DNA from: Luzula sylvatica
Taxonomy: Eukaryota > Streptophyta > Magnoliopsida > Poales > Juncaceae
DNA length: 64,000 bases
Direction of reading: 5' to 3'
Assembly: GCA_946800325.1 (NCBI GenBank)
Contig: OX326957.1
Span: 53,067,798 to 53,131,797, forward strand
Shown: positions 49,250 to 62,085 of the stretch, in pieces
How positions within the stretch are numbered: position 1 is the stretch's first letter
Layout: the number at the start of each line of letters is the position of its first letter
Made by a program: the position numbers and the translations under genes
The notes under the pieces: generated by a model
What the model was told of the DNA's origin: nothing
The model's database searches: none
Seen by the model: only the letters and a program-made list of their open reading frames with translations

Positions 49250-50585
49250 ATGGCTTCTTCTGTGCGGCGAACTCTGTCTCCTTTACGCCATCACCAGCAA
49301 CAAAGATTGAACCTTGTTACTCCTTCTTCCCCTCTCAGAAAACAATTCAGTTCCTCTTCTATACCATACAGACCCCCTTTTCTTCTCCGTCTTTTGATCT
49401 TTTTCTTCCTATCCGGTTTCATTCTGGGTTTCACCATTTTCGCCCGTCCTCTCAAACCACCACCTGAATCCGAACCGGTTCCTGTTGCTACACCACCACC
49501 GCCCATCAAGCTGGAAGTGCCAGTGGAGAAAAAGCTCATAATTGTGGTGAGTATTGTACCACCAGAATTGTACCAGTATTAGTATTTGATAGTTTTGCTC
49601 AGTATTGTACCGCAATGGAGCAATTAATACATATAAGGTACTAATCGAGTACAATGATTTACATAATAGGTGACTCCAACATATAATCGTGCATCGCAAG
49701 CTTATTTCCTTCATCGACTGGCCCAGACACTTCGGCTGGTCCCAGCCCCTCTCCTGTGGATTGTGGTCGAGTCCGGTTCAGCCACCACCGAAGAGACTGC
49801 CTCAATTCTCAGGCGATCTGGCGTAATGTGCCGCCATATAGCAAGCAAACACACCAATGGTGAGATTAAAGATCGAGGGGTCCATCAGAGAAATAAGGCC
49901 TTGGATCTCATCGAGAAGCACAGGATTGACGGTATCGTCTATTTTGCTGACGATGATAACGTGTATTCTCTCGATTTGTTTGATCGATTAAGGGATATTA
50001 GGTACGTATTTAATTTTTCATTCATATTTCCAGGTCTTAACAAGAAGTACGGTTTGATTGATTTGCTTGAATTTAGGGGTTTCGGGACTTGGCCGGTGGC
50101 AATGCTGACACAGGGTAAGAGTAAGTCTGTACTGGAGGGTCCAGTTTGCAAGGATGGAGAGGTGATAGGGTGGCATACCAACGAGAAAAGCAAGAGACTG
50201 AGGAGATTTCATGTGGACATGTCCGGTTTTGCCTTTAATTCCACAATGTTGTGGGATCCTGACAAGCGGGTCCACCTTGCTTGGAACACCATTCGCCAAT
50301 TAGATACCGTCAAGGAGGGCTTTCAGGTATTATTCAATTCTCTTGTTATCTTATTGGTGTTAAACAATTAGGGGAGTTTAGTAAAAGTGTTTGATTTTAC
50401 AAACTTTGCAGGAGACAACATTTATAGAGCAGTTAGTAGAGGACGAAACACAGATGGAGGCGGTACCGTCAGATTGCTCGAAAATATTAAATTGGCATCT
50501 GCACTTGGAGCATAGAGATGTGCCGTACCCAAAGGGATGGCTTTCTAAGAATAATCTCGATTCTGTTTTACCCCTATCCAAATAA
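49250..50585 (+). CDS. IRX9H: GT43 glycosyltransferase, IRX9H type (xylan backbone synthesis)
   Basis: Four exons: 49250-49546, 49670-50001, 50077-50326, 50412-50585; 350 residues. A type II Golgi layout: short basic cytosolic N-terminus (RRTLSP), one membrane span about 44-65 ([17 protein letters not shown]), a proline-rich stem, then the GT43 catalytic domain from V100 (VVTPTYNRA). The metal-binding DxD is DDDN (193-196). Family blocks follow: [40 protein letters not shown] and ETTFIEQL. The closest match I know is Arabidopsis IRX9H, part of the xylan synthase complex in primary and secondary walls. IRX9H itself may be structural rather than catalytic. Intron 2 is only 75 nt, a multiple of three and free of stops, so its retention would keep the frame. 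Confidence 0.93.
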
Positions 50586-51105
50586 TTTTTGTGGTATTGG
50601 CGAAGTCGAATAGGGCTCAACAACATTGCATTGCGTAGTATTAGTGAATAGGATTAGGATTTGATTAGCTCTGGAAAACAAATTGCAGGCCGATTACATA
50701 CCATATGAGCTAATAATGGCAAGATTGTCTTTATCAAAATACTTTTTTTTTTCGTCAAAAGAAGATATTCATTTGGTGTACATACTATATAGGCTTTGTG
50801 ATCTCAAGTTAAATGTTGAGTTATTTTTTTTTGTCAATTCTCAATTACTCAACAATTGTTACAATTAATTCAGAGGATCATTTTATAGCCGAGACATGAA
50901 GGATGGGAGGAAATCTTAATAAATAAATAAATTCCTAAAACATAACATATCATAGATATAACAAGTTGGAACAAACAATCAATGTGCAGTAAAATAACAA
51001 ACAAAAGCCTCTTATATTAGAGTTGATTTCCTAAGAGACCAACAAAATATAGTACTGAAAATTCAAAAAACTCGAAACAACTGCGACAAAAAATGATATC
51101 CTAAA
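50586..51105. other. Convergent spacer between IRX9H and eIF3m
   Basis: The 3' regions of IRX9H (+) and eIF3m (-) meet here. Nothing else supported. Confidence 0.6.
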
Positions 51106-52956
51106 TTAAGCACGCATCACGTGGCCTTGAGCTGCAGTAGGCTGCTGTACTCCCTCTTCAGATATCTTATTCGCCTGTATTGTGCTTATTGCACTTGCCA
51201 CATTTCCCTATCAAAAATAAAACACAACAATGCACATTAAGTAATAAAAAAATATATTAAAATAAAATAAGGATATAAAGATTTACCCTCCAAAGTGCGA
51301 GCTTGGAACGGAGACTCTGCCATTGTGTTAACCCGAACACCCTCTCCGTGTACCGGCTGCATAAAAACCATATTATACCGTCGCAAAACATAATTTATAT
51401 AAAAAATATTTATGCTAGTTGTTGTTTACTTGTAATTTTAATACCTGACAATAACAATTTGATTAATTTGATCCATCTTGCAGTCTAGCAGCTTCGACGT
51501 TATGGCTTTCACTACCCAATACTCAACCTCATCATCATTTATCTTTTCGAATTAAAAAAATAAAACCAAATCAAAACATATTCATTCATACTACCTACAC
51601 AATATAAAAATTAAATTAAAAGAAAAATGCATGCCTGGAGAGAGTCTCTAACAAGAGAATAAGGAACGTGACTATTTAACGAAGCATTCGAGCTGAGATG
51701 AAGTAAGGTCATCAATCTCATTTTGGCAACACAATCCTCGTGCACCAAATTATACGTGTTCAGAACTGCTGAGTTGGCAGAATGGAATTGCATGTACGCA
51801 TCCAGTCTCTCCGTCAGGAATATTTTCAACAGCTCGTATAGTAATCTATGTTCCTCGTCCTTCTCCAGTTGTTTCACCGCTCCCATCTCCAACAAATCGC
51901 ACTGCCAATCAATGCCCACAAAACAACATATAATTACTTGTATAATTAACATATATATCATAAATTAAAAGTGGTAATGTACCTGGAAAATATTAGGAGA
52001 TTTGATAAATTCAATAATAGCACGAGTCGCGTTCTCTTTGACAATATTCGTTGCATTAGCATCTTCGCCGGTACCCGAAAATGTGGCCAAATATTTTGTC
52101 AGGTACGTGAAGGATTCCTTTGCCATGCTACAAGTGACCAAAAAAAGTAATTTAGTGGAATATTCTGAAAAGAGAGAAGCGAATAAGAGTGGGAGATGGT
52201 ACTACCTCTTGTTGTCCTTCAATATGTTAGAGACGGAGAGAAAGAGGGCTCGTTGATCCACCTCGCTTAGATTCCATTCGTTCAGAAAGCTGTCCATCTT
52301 TTTGAATGATGCGATCACACTTTCTGTTACTTTACTCGCTGCTGCCAAGTCCAGGGCTTTCATGTACACGGCAGCTCGGCTGTACGGATCCTCCAAAAGA
52401 TTGTACAAATTGAACAAACTGCATTGTTTCAATTTCACAAATTGGTCAATTGCGAGGATTTAATATGAATAATGAGAGAGTTTAAAGAAGGTAGACATTT
52501 TGAGGCGCAAGGCGGGCTTATTGTCGGGGTGCTGGACGAGTTTAGAAGAAATAAGATTGGCCATCTCGAGGGCGTCTTGAGGAGTCGTGGCCCTCGTCAC
52601 CAGATTACAAATCACGGTCATGATGCACTCCAAGTCTTTATCGGAGACACGTGTCTGAATCAGGTCTGCTGATGTCAGCATCAGAGACACTAATTCGACA
52701 CTTCTTCCATTCACTATGCATTCTTCTGCTTCCATGCATAGTCTCGTCACTTGCGGTTCTGCCACCTATACCCCCACAATTACAAAATTAACCATACATT
52801 ACTTCATTTAGAAACGGATCGAATACTTCAAGACTGGAAACAAAAATGAACAAAGAGTAAAACCTCGGGGCCGGCGTCTGCCCAGGCGAGCTCTGAAGTG
52901 AAACGGACCACCGACAACACGGGATCCTCCTCCGATGTCGCAATCACCGTCGCCAT
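51106..52956 (-). CDS. Eukaryotic translation initiation factor 3 subunit M
   Basis: Eight exons in transcript order: 52956-52864, 52765-52497, 52418-52206, 52127-51983, 51901-51635, 51542-51445, 51356-51287, 51207-51106; 418 residues. Hallmark blocks of plant eIF3m: an N-terminal helical repeat region (TRLCMEAEECIVNGRSVEL; LFNLYNLLEDPYSRA), then the PCI domain with LLYELLKIFLTERL, LMTLLHLSSNA, VEYWVVKAI and ERVFGLTQW. eIF3m is one of the PCI/MPN octamer subunits of eIF3, which recruits mRNA to the 40S ribosome in the cytosol. Intron 5 has a GC donor (CTCCAG|GCATGC at 51634-51633). It is joined to an AG acceptor before the conserved INDDEVEYW block, and no GT alternative keeps the frame. Head-to-head with VPS53. 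Confidence 0.94.
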
Positions 52957-53468
52957 CTTGCAATTGCTTAAAGAGAGTTCGACGGGTTAAGAGCAAGAAA
53001 GAGAAGAAGTACGATGAGGAGGCGGTCTGAAAAACCCTAACGGAAGATAGAATCCCAAAGACGAGAGACGGGTTGGGGTGGTTAGTTTCTCATCACTTTG
53101 GGTTTTGGATCTTTTTGGGCCAATCGCTGTTATTCAACATCCGACCCAGCCTGGCCAGGCCTGTTGTTATATACATATTTTTTATTACGGGTTAATGAAC
53201 ATACGATTCCGGCCCGTCCCGACCCGCTATTTTGAAGATTAATTTTATGTACGGGTTATTGAACATACGACCCGGACTTACACTATACCCGACCCGTTAT
53301 TATTCGTCTCTCTCAGTACTGGGGCGATTTGTCAATACTCAATAGAGAGCTGAGTCGGGTTGCTTGCTTCAGATCTCATTTCTCTTTCCTCTGATCTTCA
53401 GCTTGATTCGTTCATTTCACCGTCACGCACTCTTAGGAGAGAGGAGTGATCGACGGAGTGACGAAAAG
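52957..53468. promoter_or_regulatory. Shared bidirectional promoter of eIF3m and VPS53
   Basis: 512 bp separates the two divergent start codons. It holds TGGGCC (about 53118-53123, a site II/TCP-type element common before translation genes) next to a CCAAT box, several GGCCCGTCCCGACCCG-like motifs, and a direct repeat of ACGGGTTAxTGAACATACGA at 53187 and 53262. Regulatory meaning is inferred from position and motif only. Confidence 0.6.
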
Positions 53469-56400
53469 ATGAATAAATCAAGTGCTATAGAGTATATCAA
53501 TCAGATGTTTCCCACAGGTTTGTCTGTCACTTCCTTCAATTGTGTGCCAATTTCTTTGGTTCAAAACGAATTAGATCTTTTTATTAATCAGTTGATATTA
53601 TGGAGCTGAAATTTGTTAATTTTATTGAAATTGAATTACAGAAGCATCATTATCTGGAGTGGAGCCTCTCATGCAAAAGATACAAAGCGAGATTCGCCGA
53701 GTCGATGCCAGCATCCTTGCTGCTGTCAGACAGCAGGTTTTATATTCTTTCCTTCTGCGCTTAATTTATATTAAATTGCCATTTTACATTGTAAAAACCT
53801 TGATTTGTCAAAAGTTCTTCAATGTCCAATTTAGAATCTTATCATACCAGTTGTGGAACCAACAAGTAAAAAGTTGTGGTACATTTACAGAGTAATTCAG
53901 GAACAAAAGCTAAAGAAGATCTTGCCGCAGCAACAGGAGCCGTTCAGGTACCTCGACTTTATAAATTTAGGCGCAATTCCACGTGTACCCCTATAAAACA
54001 TCATAATTTCACATATACCCCTCAATAATGTGAAATTTCACGAATACCCTTGCAAAACCCTTCAAATATCATGGATGCCCCTATAAATCCTTCAAATGTC
54101 GTGGTTACCCCTCTAAAATCATTTAAATATCACATATACCCCTATTATCTCATTAAAAACCATCAACATCCTTCTCGTTAGTAATGTATCAATTATCTAA
54201 TTTTTAAAATTATTTTTCTATCATTATGAATAACTTTTTGATCTTAAATAAGATTTAAAACCATACAAACAAGTCAAATATATCAAATCTATCTCATGAT
54301 TTCCTTCCAAGACTAATTACTACAATCAATATTTTTTTTTCAAAATTTTAGCTATTATATCTATGTAGGGGTAAAACCTGAAAATATTTTGGACGAAAAA
54401 ATTAACAAGATTTTAACTAAAAGTTCAATTTAGGGGTATCCATGATATTTGAAGGGCTTTATAGGGGTATTTATGAAATTTCATGTTTTCGAAGGGTACA
54501 CGTGAAATTATGATTTTGCAGGGGCACATATGAAATTATGCCACAAATTAATTTACACAGTATTTTATTTTGTTGCTTTCTTCTATGTGCCTAAGCCTAA
54601 TTTGGGTATGTAAATAGGAACTAATGCACAAGATAAAGGAAATAAAGACAAAGGCTGAACAAAGTGAAACAATGGTCCAAGAGATATGCCGTGATATCAA
54701 GAAATTGGATTGTGCCAAGAAGCATATCACCACCACTATCACTGCCCTTCACCGCCTTACCATGCTTGGTATCTCATTTTATATTACTCTCTCTCTCTCT
54801 CTCCTTCTCTCTCTCTCATTGACTAAGTATGAATTTTAAAATGGTACAGTGTCGGCGGTGGATCAACTTCAAGTAATGGCTGCAAAACGACAGTACAAAG
54901 AGGCTGCGGCCCAATTAGAGGCTGTGAACCAGTTATGCAGTCATTTCGAAGCATACAGAGACGTGCCAAAGATAACCGAACTAAGAGAGAAGTTCAAGAA
55001 CATAAAAAAGATTCTAAAATCTCACGTCTTTTCTGATTTCTCGAGCTTGGGAACAGGTAAGGAATCAGAAGAAACGAATCTACTCGAACAACTCTCAGAT
55101 GCGTGCCTGGTCGTCGATGCACTGGAGGCTTCAGTGCGAGAAGAATTGGTGAATAATTTCTGCAATAAAGAGCTGATGTCATACAGGCAAATATTCGAAG
55201 GAGCTGAGCTCGCCAAATTGGACAAGACAGAAAGAAGGTACGCGTGGATCAAGCGTAGGTTGAGGACAAATGAGGAAATTTGGAGGATTTTTCCTCTAGC
55301 CTGGCATGTCGATTATCTTCTCTGCATCCAGTTCTGCAAACTCACCAGGTTTGTCTTTTAGGGTTTAGGGTTTAAATTGTTTAATCAATTTATTGTTTGA
55401 TCGAAACATATATAATTTCAGGACTCAGCTTGTCGATATACTCAACAACCTTAAAGAAAAACCAGATGTCGCCACCTTGCTCACGGTATTATTTCTCTCT
55501 TACTACTCGCCCCTTTTTGGTTTGTTTCTAGCAATTAATGACGTAATTATTTATAATATTTTTCTTATTACTAGGCATTACAAAGAACACTAGAATTTGA
55601 GGAAGAATTGGCCGAGAAATTCAGCGGCGGAACCGAAGCATCTCGCAACAAGGAATCAAATTCCGACGACGAAGAAACCGAAGATGGGAACAATCACAAT
55701 AAAATTGTCTCCGAAATACGCAAGAAATATGAAAAGAAGAACGCCTCCTCTCCCGACGAGGCAACCCCGGAGAAAGACAAGCAGAGAGATTTATCGGTGC
55801 CTGATGCCGGCGTAAGTACCGATCTTTTTTATTTGTTTGTATTTATTTCTAATTGGATTGGTTGCAGTTCAATTTTAGAGGAATCATATCGTCGTGTTTC
55901 GAGGCACATCTTGTGGTGTATGTGGAACTAGAGGAGAAAACATTGATGGAACATTTGGAGAAACTCGTGCAGGTATGTGAGAAATTAAATTAGTGATTTT
56001 GTTATTGTGTATGAAATATAAATTATTGTTATGAATGTAGGAAGAAACATGGGAAACGGAGGAAGGAAGCCAAACGAATATATTGTCAAGTAGCATGCAA
56101 GTCTTCTTGATAATTCGTAGAAGCTTAAAGAGATGCTGCGCTTTGACCAAGGGTCAAACCTTGTTAAACTTATTTCAGGTTTTTTATTCTTCTTTCTAAA
56201 TTTATTTATTTTAGAAATAAAACAATCGTTATGTTAACTAGTTTAATGGTTCTTTGTTTGGGTGAGTAATAAATAGGTCTTTCAGAGAATACTCAAAGCA
56301 TATGCGAATAAGTTATTAGCCAGACTGCCGAAGGGTGGAACCTATTTTACCGGCACTGATGCTCAAATCAAGGCAAGGCCCCTATCTAGTTGGTGTATTG

Positions 56401-57698
56401 CAAGTATATACAATGAAATTGTGAATAAAGATTTGTGTTATTGTAATTACAGACCTCAGATAAAGACGAGAGAATGATATGCTACATTGTCAACACTGCA
56501 GAGTACTGTCATAAGACTGTAAATTCCTGCCTTTTTTCTCTCGTGATTATTTTTTTTTCTCTTTGAATTTCATTTTTGTGAATGTATTAATGACAGTCAG
56601 GAGAGCTAGCTGAAAATGTGTCGAAGATGATAGATCCTCCATTCATTGACAAAGTTGACATGTCTGAAGTTCAGGCAAGAGCCATTTTTCTTTTCATTTT
56701 GGGATAAATAAATACTTAGTAAATAAAATAATTCAATGATTTGGTTGTGTGGACAGGATGAGTTCTCGGCAGTAATAACAAGAGCGTTGATAACATTGGT
56801 GAACGGATTGGAGACAAAATTTGACACGGAGATGTTGTCTATGACTCGCGTTCCGTGGGCCACTCTTGAAAGTGTGGGCGATCAATCAGAGTAAGTTCAT
56901 ATTTATTCTTCTCTTAGGGTTTAGGGTTTAGCAATAATTATAATTGTTATTATTGATGACAGATATGTGAACAACATAAACTCGATACTGTCGACTAGTA
57001 TTCCTGCACTGGGCACTCTTCTCTCCCCAACATACTTCCAGTTTTTCTTGGACAAGGTTTTGCTTCGTTTGTGACTTTTTTTGGTGTTTTTTTTTCCTTT
57101 AAATATAAAAAAATGATTAAAGATGTGAAATAATATGACAGCTGGCAGCATCCCTTGGCCCTCGCTTCTACCTCAACATTTATAAGTGCAAGGGCATCTC
57201 TGAAACGGGCGCACAACAGGTCTGTTTTATTATAATTGCAAAGATTATAATATGCATTTATTTTAGCTCCTTATCATCATTTTCTTTTAATTAAAAACAG
57301 ATGCTTCTGGACACTCAGGCCGTCAAGACAATCCTATTGGAAATTCCAAGTTTAGGGAAACAGGTATTTGATACGCATTTGTTTCTCTCTTTTTTCTTAT
57401 TTGTTTGTATTTGACGTACAATTATATTTGATCTGACGCGTTTATTTATTAAAGCAGTCTACGGCAGCAGCGAGCTATTCTAAGTTTGTTAGTCGGGAAA
57501 TGAGCAAAGCCGAAGCCCTCTTAAAGGTATCAATATACTCTTTAAGAATAACACAATATTCTTAATTTATTTCATTTTATTTTCCGTTTCTTGAAATCAA
57601 GGTGATATTATCTCCGGTCGATTCGGTAGCAAATACATATCGAGCTCTTCTCCCCGAAGGCACCCCCACCGAGTTCCAACGCATTCTTGAACTCAAGG

Positions 57699-57742
<44 letters not shown>

Positions 57743-58132
57743 ATATAATATTTTATGAAAATGGAACAGGGGTTGAAAAAAGCGGAGCAGCAGACGATAC
57801 TGGAGGACTTGAACAAGCAGGGGGCGACCAACATTCGACATCCGCAAGTGGCCCCCACCGTCGCCTTGCCACATCCTTCGTCTTCGTCCGCTTCTGTTTC
57901 GTCTTTATCTTCTTCAGTTACTTCACAGCTATCTTCTGCAGCGACGGCTCCTGCCGCGTTTACGTCCGCTCTGACGACCCCGCTTTCGGCGTATTCGCGA
58001 GAGGATGTGTTGACGCGGGCCGCTGCATTGGGCCGCGGAGCCGCCACTACTGGCTTTAAACGCTTCCTCGCCTTGACCGAGGCTGCGAAAGATAAAAAAG
58101 ACGGCCCTTTTCGCAAATTATTCAACCCTTGA
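53469..58132 (+). CDS. VPS53: VPS53, subunit of the GARP/EARP tethering complexes
   Basis: Nineteen exons: 53469-53517, 53642-53736, 53891-53947, 54618-54768, 54850-55348, 55422-55485, 55575-55811, 55868-55972, 56041-56178, 56277-56372, 56453-56518, 56597-56674, 56757-56890, 56963-57056, 57142-57219, 57301-57363, 57458-57526, 57602-57697, 57770-58132; 843 residues, near the plant family's usual length. The N-terminus starts [12 protein letters not shown] and has coiled-coil heptads ([19 protein letters not shown]). The Vps53-type middle includes [13 protein letters not shown] and [12 protein letters not shown], then an acidic linker and a helical C-terminal half with a serine/alanine-rich tail. 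VPS53 tethers endosome-derived vesicles at the trans-Golgi; the Arabidopsis orthologue is HIT1 (heat tolerance), from memory. Introns 10 and 12 have GC donors (AAG|GCAAGG, CAG|GCAAGA). Intron 3 holds a MITE; intron 18 is mostly (CT)n. Confidence 0.95.
53970..54542. mobile_element. MITE with long inverted ends in VPS53 intron 3
   Basis: The left end GGCGCAATTCCACGTGTACC and the right end (reverse complement GGCATAATTTCATATGTGCC) are inverted. ACCCCT and ATCATGGAT phrases recur inverted for about 170 bp. Flanking 9-mers ATAAATTTA and ACAAATTAA agree at seven positions, fitting an aged Mutator-type duplication. It makes up most of the 670-nt intron. Confidence 0.75.
57702..57739. repeat. CT microsatellite in VPS53 intron 18
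   Basis: About 38 bases of uninterrupted (CT)n begin four bases after the splice donor of a 72-nt intron (57698-57769). The tract is over half the intron, so intron length depends on repeat number. Confidence 0.9.
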
Positions 58133-60410
58133 TTTTTCCATCATTCTTTATTTTCTCTTCTTTTAGTCTTGATTTTTATAAATGAACTTTGTAAGGAATT
58201 TTTTTCATTTTTGTTCTTTCTCGGATTAGTATCTACATCTATGCAATATATAAATTTGCATGAGCTGTGTGAGATCTATTGTTTGTGCTCAATTCTTTCA
58301 TTGAATCATTTGGCACATGAGTTCTTATCAAAGTTTTAACATAATATAGGCCTATAATGTTTAAAACCAAATTATAAAACATTTGCATTGATGTTGAAAG
58401 AACACGTTGCGCTTTTGTTTCATTCTGGTATGTGTGATATTTATTTAGTAGTTCAATAAATAAATAAATAATAATGATGTGAAGATGATTGAGAAGGAGA
58501 ATGACCACGATGCCTGACAAGTCCTACTTTTTTTATTTTTTTATTTTATTTCGTATCCCCACTCTCCTGTAAATATGAATATAATATTTGAAAGGTCTGG
58601 ACCCATTGCATTTGCATCTCTGCTTTCAATTAATTTCATTAATGAGATGCAGAAATGAACAAAAATAAGGAAATATAAAGACGAATTAATTGTGTCTTCT
58701 CTTCTCGTCATGACTCATAAATATGCTCATGATTGATAGGTTGATTTGTCGTTCAAGTCCATGCACGTAGGATGGGAATCAACCATCCAATATTGACTTG
58801 AGGTCCCCCTCACACACATATATATGTTCTTGAAATAGTCGATCAAGATATTAATTAGATTTTTATATTTTTATATTACGAATACAAATAATTCATGTCA
58901 TGACTTCATGACCCCGTATCATTTATAATCTTACCGCAACTTAAGCCCGTCCAGAGGAAGAATTCGTGTTTACAAGATTGTGGTTGTGGCCTCGTGGGGT
59001 TCGGCATGTATTATTTTTATAGTTTACAAAGTTAGTTGAATTTAATTAAGAAGATATACCTTCCATTCCAACGGTCAAATAAAATTAAAACTAACTAGAT
59101 ATATATAATATAGAATATAGATAAGAGAAATGGGAACCCACCCTATGGGCCAACAATATCACATGCCCATATTCTATCGATCGATCTCTTTATTTCATGT
59201 GCTCTCTCTCTCTCTCAAATGATTGACAAATTGATGATGGATGGGGATTGGTGGTGCAGTTCAAGAAAGAGAAAGAGAAAGAGAAAGAGAGAGATTAGAT
59301 AGGGCCAAATGATCGAACAGATATACAGTAAGTAGTTAGTGTAGCAGTTAATACATGATTAATTAGTGGGCTCTCTTCTCAACTTGCTTCCCCTAATCAT
59401 TATCCTTCCACATAGTTAATATGATAATACTTGCGTTACGCCAGTATTTTAATTATTCGAATAAGAAGTATTTTATTTATTTATTTATGATGACAATAAT
59501 TATATTGTCTAAAATTATAAATATACTAAGGTTACAAAATATATTACTGAGAATATATTAGTTATAATTTACTATATTTAATACAATTAAAATAATACAT
59601 TTTACAATTATTAAATCGTATAATGTAAATATATATATATATATATATATTTATTTATTTATTTTTTTTTTTTTTAATTCAGTAATAAAATATATTTTAA
59701 CATCTTAGACATAATATATTATGTAGGATGATATATTTGAAAATATATTTTTTATTTGATAATGTATTAGTTACAAAGAATTATTTTTTTAATTTTTTTG
59801 GAAAACAAAGAAGTGATCACATGTGTGTGCATTAATAAATTCAATTGAGAAGATTTATTACAGCCGATTTCATAAATAAATAGTGTGTATGGGAGAATTA
59901 AAATAAAAATAAAAATTACATTTTCTTTGTCATGTGTACGTTACATTAAATAGTGCATTGTCATATTTTAATCATTTTAATCATATGGTTTAATTCAAGA
60001 AACAAGTCTGACATGTGTTAAGGGTATTGATTACAAGTATTTTACACAATGACATGTGAAATATTAAATATAAATATAACTATTTAAAAATCGAGTATAC
60101 AAGCAATTATTACATGACAATGGTAATATTATATGACAATTTAAATGATATCGCACACATATTTTTACAAATTTACTAAGAGACTCTATTATTCAAACTA
60201 TATTAATTGTGATTTATAGAATATATTACAATTATTAAAATTAATTAATATATACTTATATTAAATAATATTTACGATTATTAATTCGGATAACATTTTA
60301 TAAAACCATATTATTTGGTTTTATAATTATTTAGTCTCAAAATAGTTTAATATTTTAAATATAATATATTAGTTAGGATAATTTCTGTATATGAAAAATA
60401 AAACCGTTTC
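58133..60410. other. Gene-free AT-rich region downstream of VPS53
   Basis: It contains the VPS53 3' region, a (GAAA)n stretch near 59265-59290 and an (AT)n run near 59627-59650. No gene or bounded repeat seen. Confidence 0.6.
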
Positions 60411-61033
60411 ATTTTCATGTAGAGTGGAATTGGATTATAAGGTGGAGGAGAAAAAAAATCTGGAATTAATAATTCCATAGTTTGTTTGGATGTCCAAATT
60501 ATGAGATGCTGGAAAATATAATTCTTTGTTTGGTTGTTTGAAAAAATTCTGAAATTTTATTAATGACAATATACAAATAATGCTTAATTCAAATTGATAA
60601 AAAATATTAAGTATCTTTCTTAAATAATCAATTAATATTAAATGTATCTTTATATTATTATTATCATATTATTATAATGATGTAAAATATAATATTATAA
60701 TATTATAATATAATTATTATATATTATAACAATAATATGTATCATATTACAATAATATATATAATATAGTATAATTATTATATATTATTACAATAATATA
60801 TTTAATAATATAATTATAATATATTATTATTACAATAATATATATAATATTATGTTAGTTATAAGTAAATAATAATATAATACAATTATTTTATTATTAT
60901 ACTATAATTAATATAATATTAGCAATTCATAATATAATTATTATACATTGTTACGATAGTATATATATTATTACAATAATATATATAATATTACAATAAT
61001 ATATAATAGAACATAATTATTATATATTATTTA

Positions 61034-61088
<55 letters not shown>

Positions 61089-61271
61089 ATAATATATTAA
61101 GTATAATTTAAGATAATTATAATATAAGTATCATATATTATTACCACAATATTGTTATATGAATATAATATTTTGTAAATTATATGAATTTAATAATTAG
61201 AATATTGTTATTTTATTGTTTTAATATAATTATTATATATCATTATATAAGATATATAATATTTTATTCAT

Positions 61272-61273
<2 letters not shown>

Positions 61274-61355
<82 letters not shown>
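61274..61355. repeat. AAT microsatellite, 27 units
   Basis: About 82 bases of uninterrupted (AAT)n; an (ATT)n run of about 55 bases lies at 61030-61084 and shorter (AAT)/(ATT) runs at 61437-61495. Confidence 0.9.
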
Positions 61356-61961
61356 TAGTTATTATATAAGTCAATTATTATATATTTATTATAATATAAT
61401 ATTGTTGTCGTATAATAACAGTTATTATTAAATGATAATAATAATAATAATAATAATAATTATTATTATTATTATTACAATAATAATAATAATATTATAA
61501 TATTATATTTTATTCATGTAATAATACTATAACCATAAAATATATAATATAATATTAATAATATCGATATAACGTATTATTGTTATGATGTATTTATTAA
61601 ACATAAAATATACAATACAATATTAATTATATCGATATAATATATTATTGTTATAATGTAATTATTAAATATTATTTCAATAATTTATATAATATTATAT
61701 TAATTTTATGCATATAATAATTATAATATAATATTTTTTATTATAATATAATTATTTTATATTATTACAATAATACATATAATACTATTTAATTGTATGA
61801 ATTTAATAATTATCATATAATAAAAATTGTTATTATTAATTTTGATTATAGGAGAGAGAAGGGTTAGGCTACAAATCAAAAAATTAAGCATCTTAACTTT
61901 CCATCAAATTGAGACTTTAGTTTTTTGAGGAATTACATTTTCAGGATATTACATACAAAGA

Positions 61962-62085
61962 AAAGATTCCCGACTTTGCTAATTCCGCTAATTAAACAAA
62001 AAAAAGATTCCCGACTTTGCTAATTCCGCTAATTAAACAAAAAAAAGATTCCCGACTTTGCTAATTCCGCTAATTCCATCATCCA
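61962..62085. repeat. Tandem repeat, three 41-bp units
   Basis: Three near-identical units start AAAGATTCCCGACTTTGC at 61962, 62003 and 62044. The third diverges at its end. The unit lies just inside the right end of the element at 60412-62157. Confidence 0.9.

Noticed and set aside
50002..50076. Reading straight through 50002-50076 as IRX9H coding sequence
   Set aside because: The 25 extra residues (YVFNFSFIF...) interrupt a conserved GT43 block, and the stretch has proper GT and AG ends, so I treat it as an intron.
51611..51634. Extending eIF3m exon 5 past CTCCAG to avoid the GC donor
   Set aside because: The frame continues only to a stop at 51611 with residues unlike the family, and no GT allows in-frame joining to the conserved INDDEVEYW exon.
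61184..61369. Frame ending in a long poly-asparagine run
   Set aside because: It translates the AAT microsatellite; no start context or domain.
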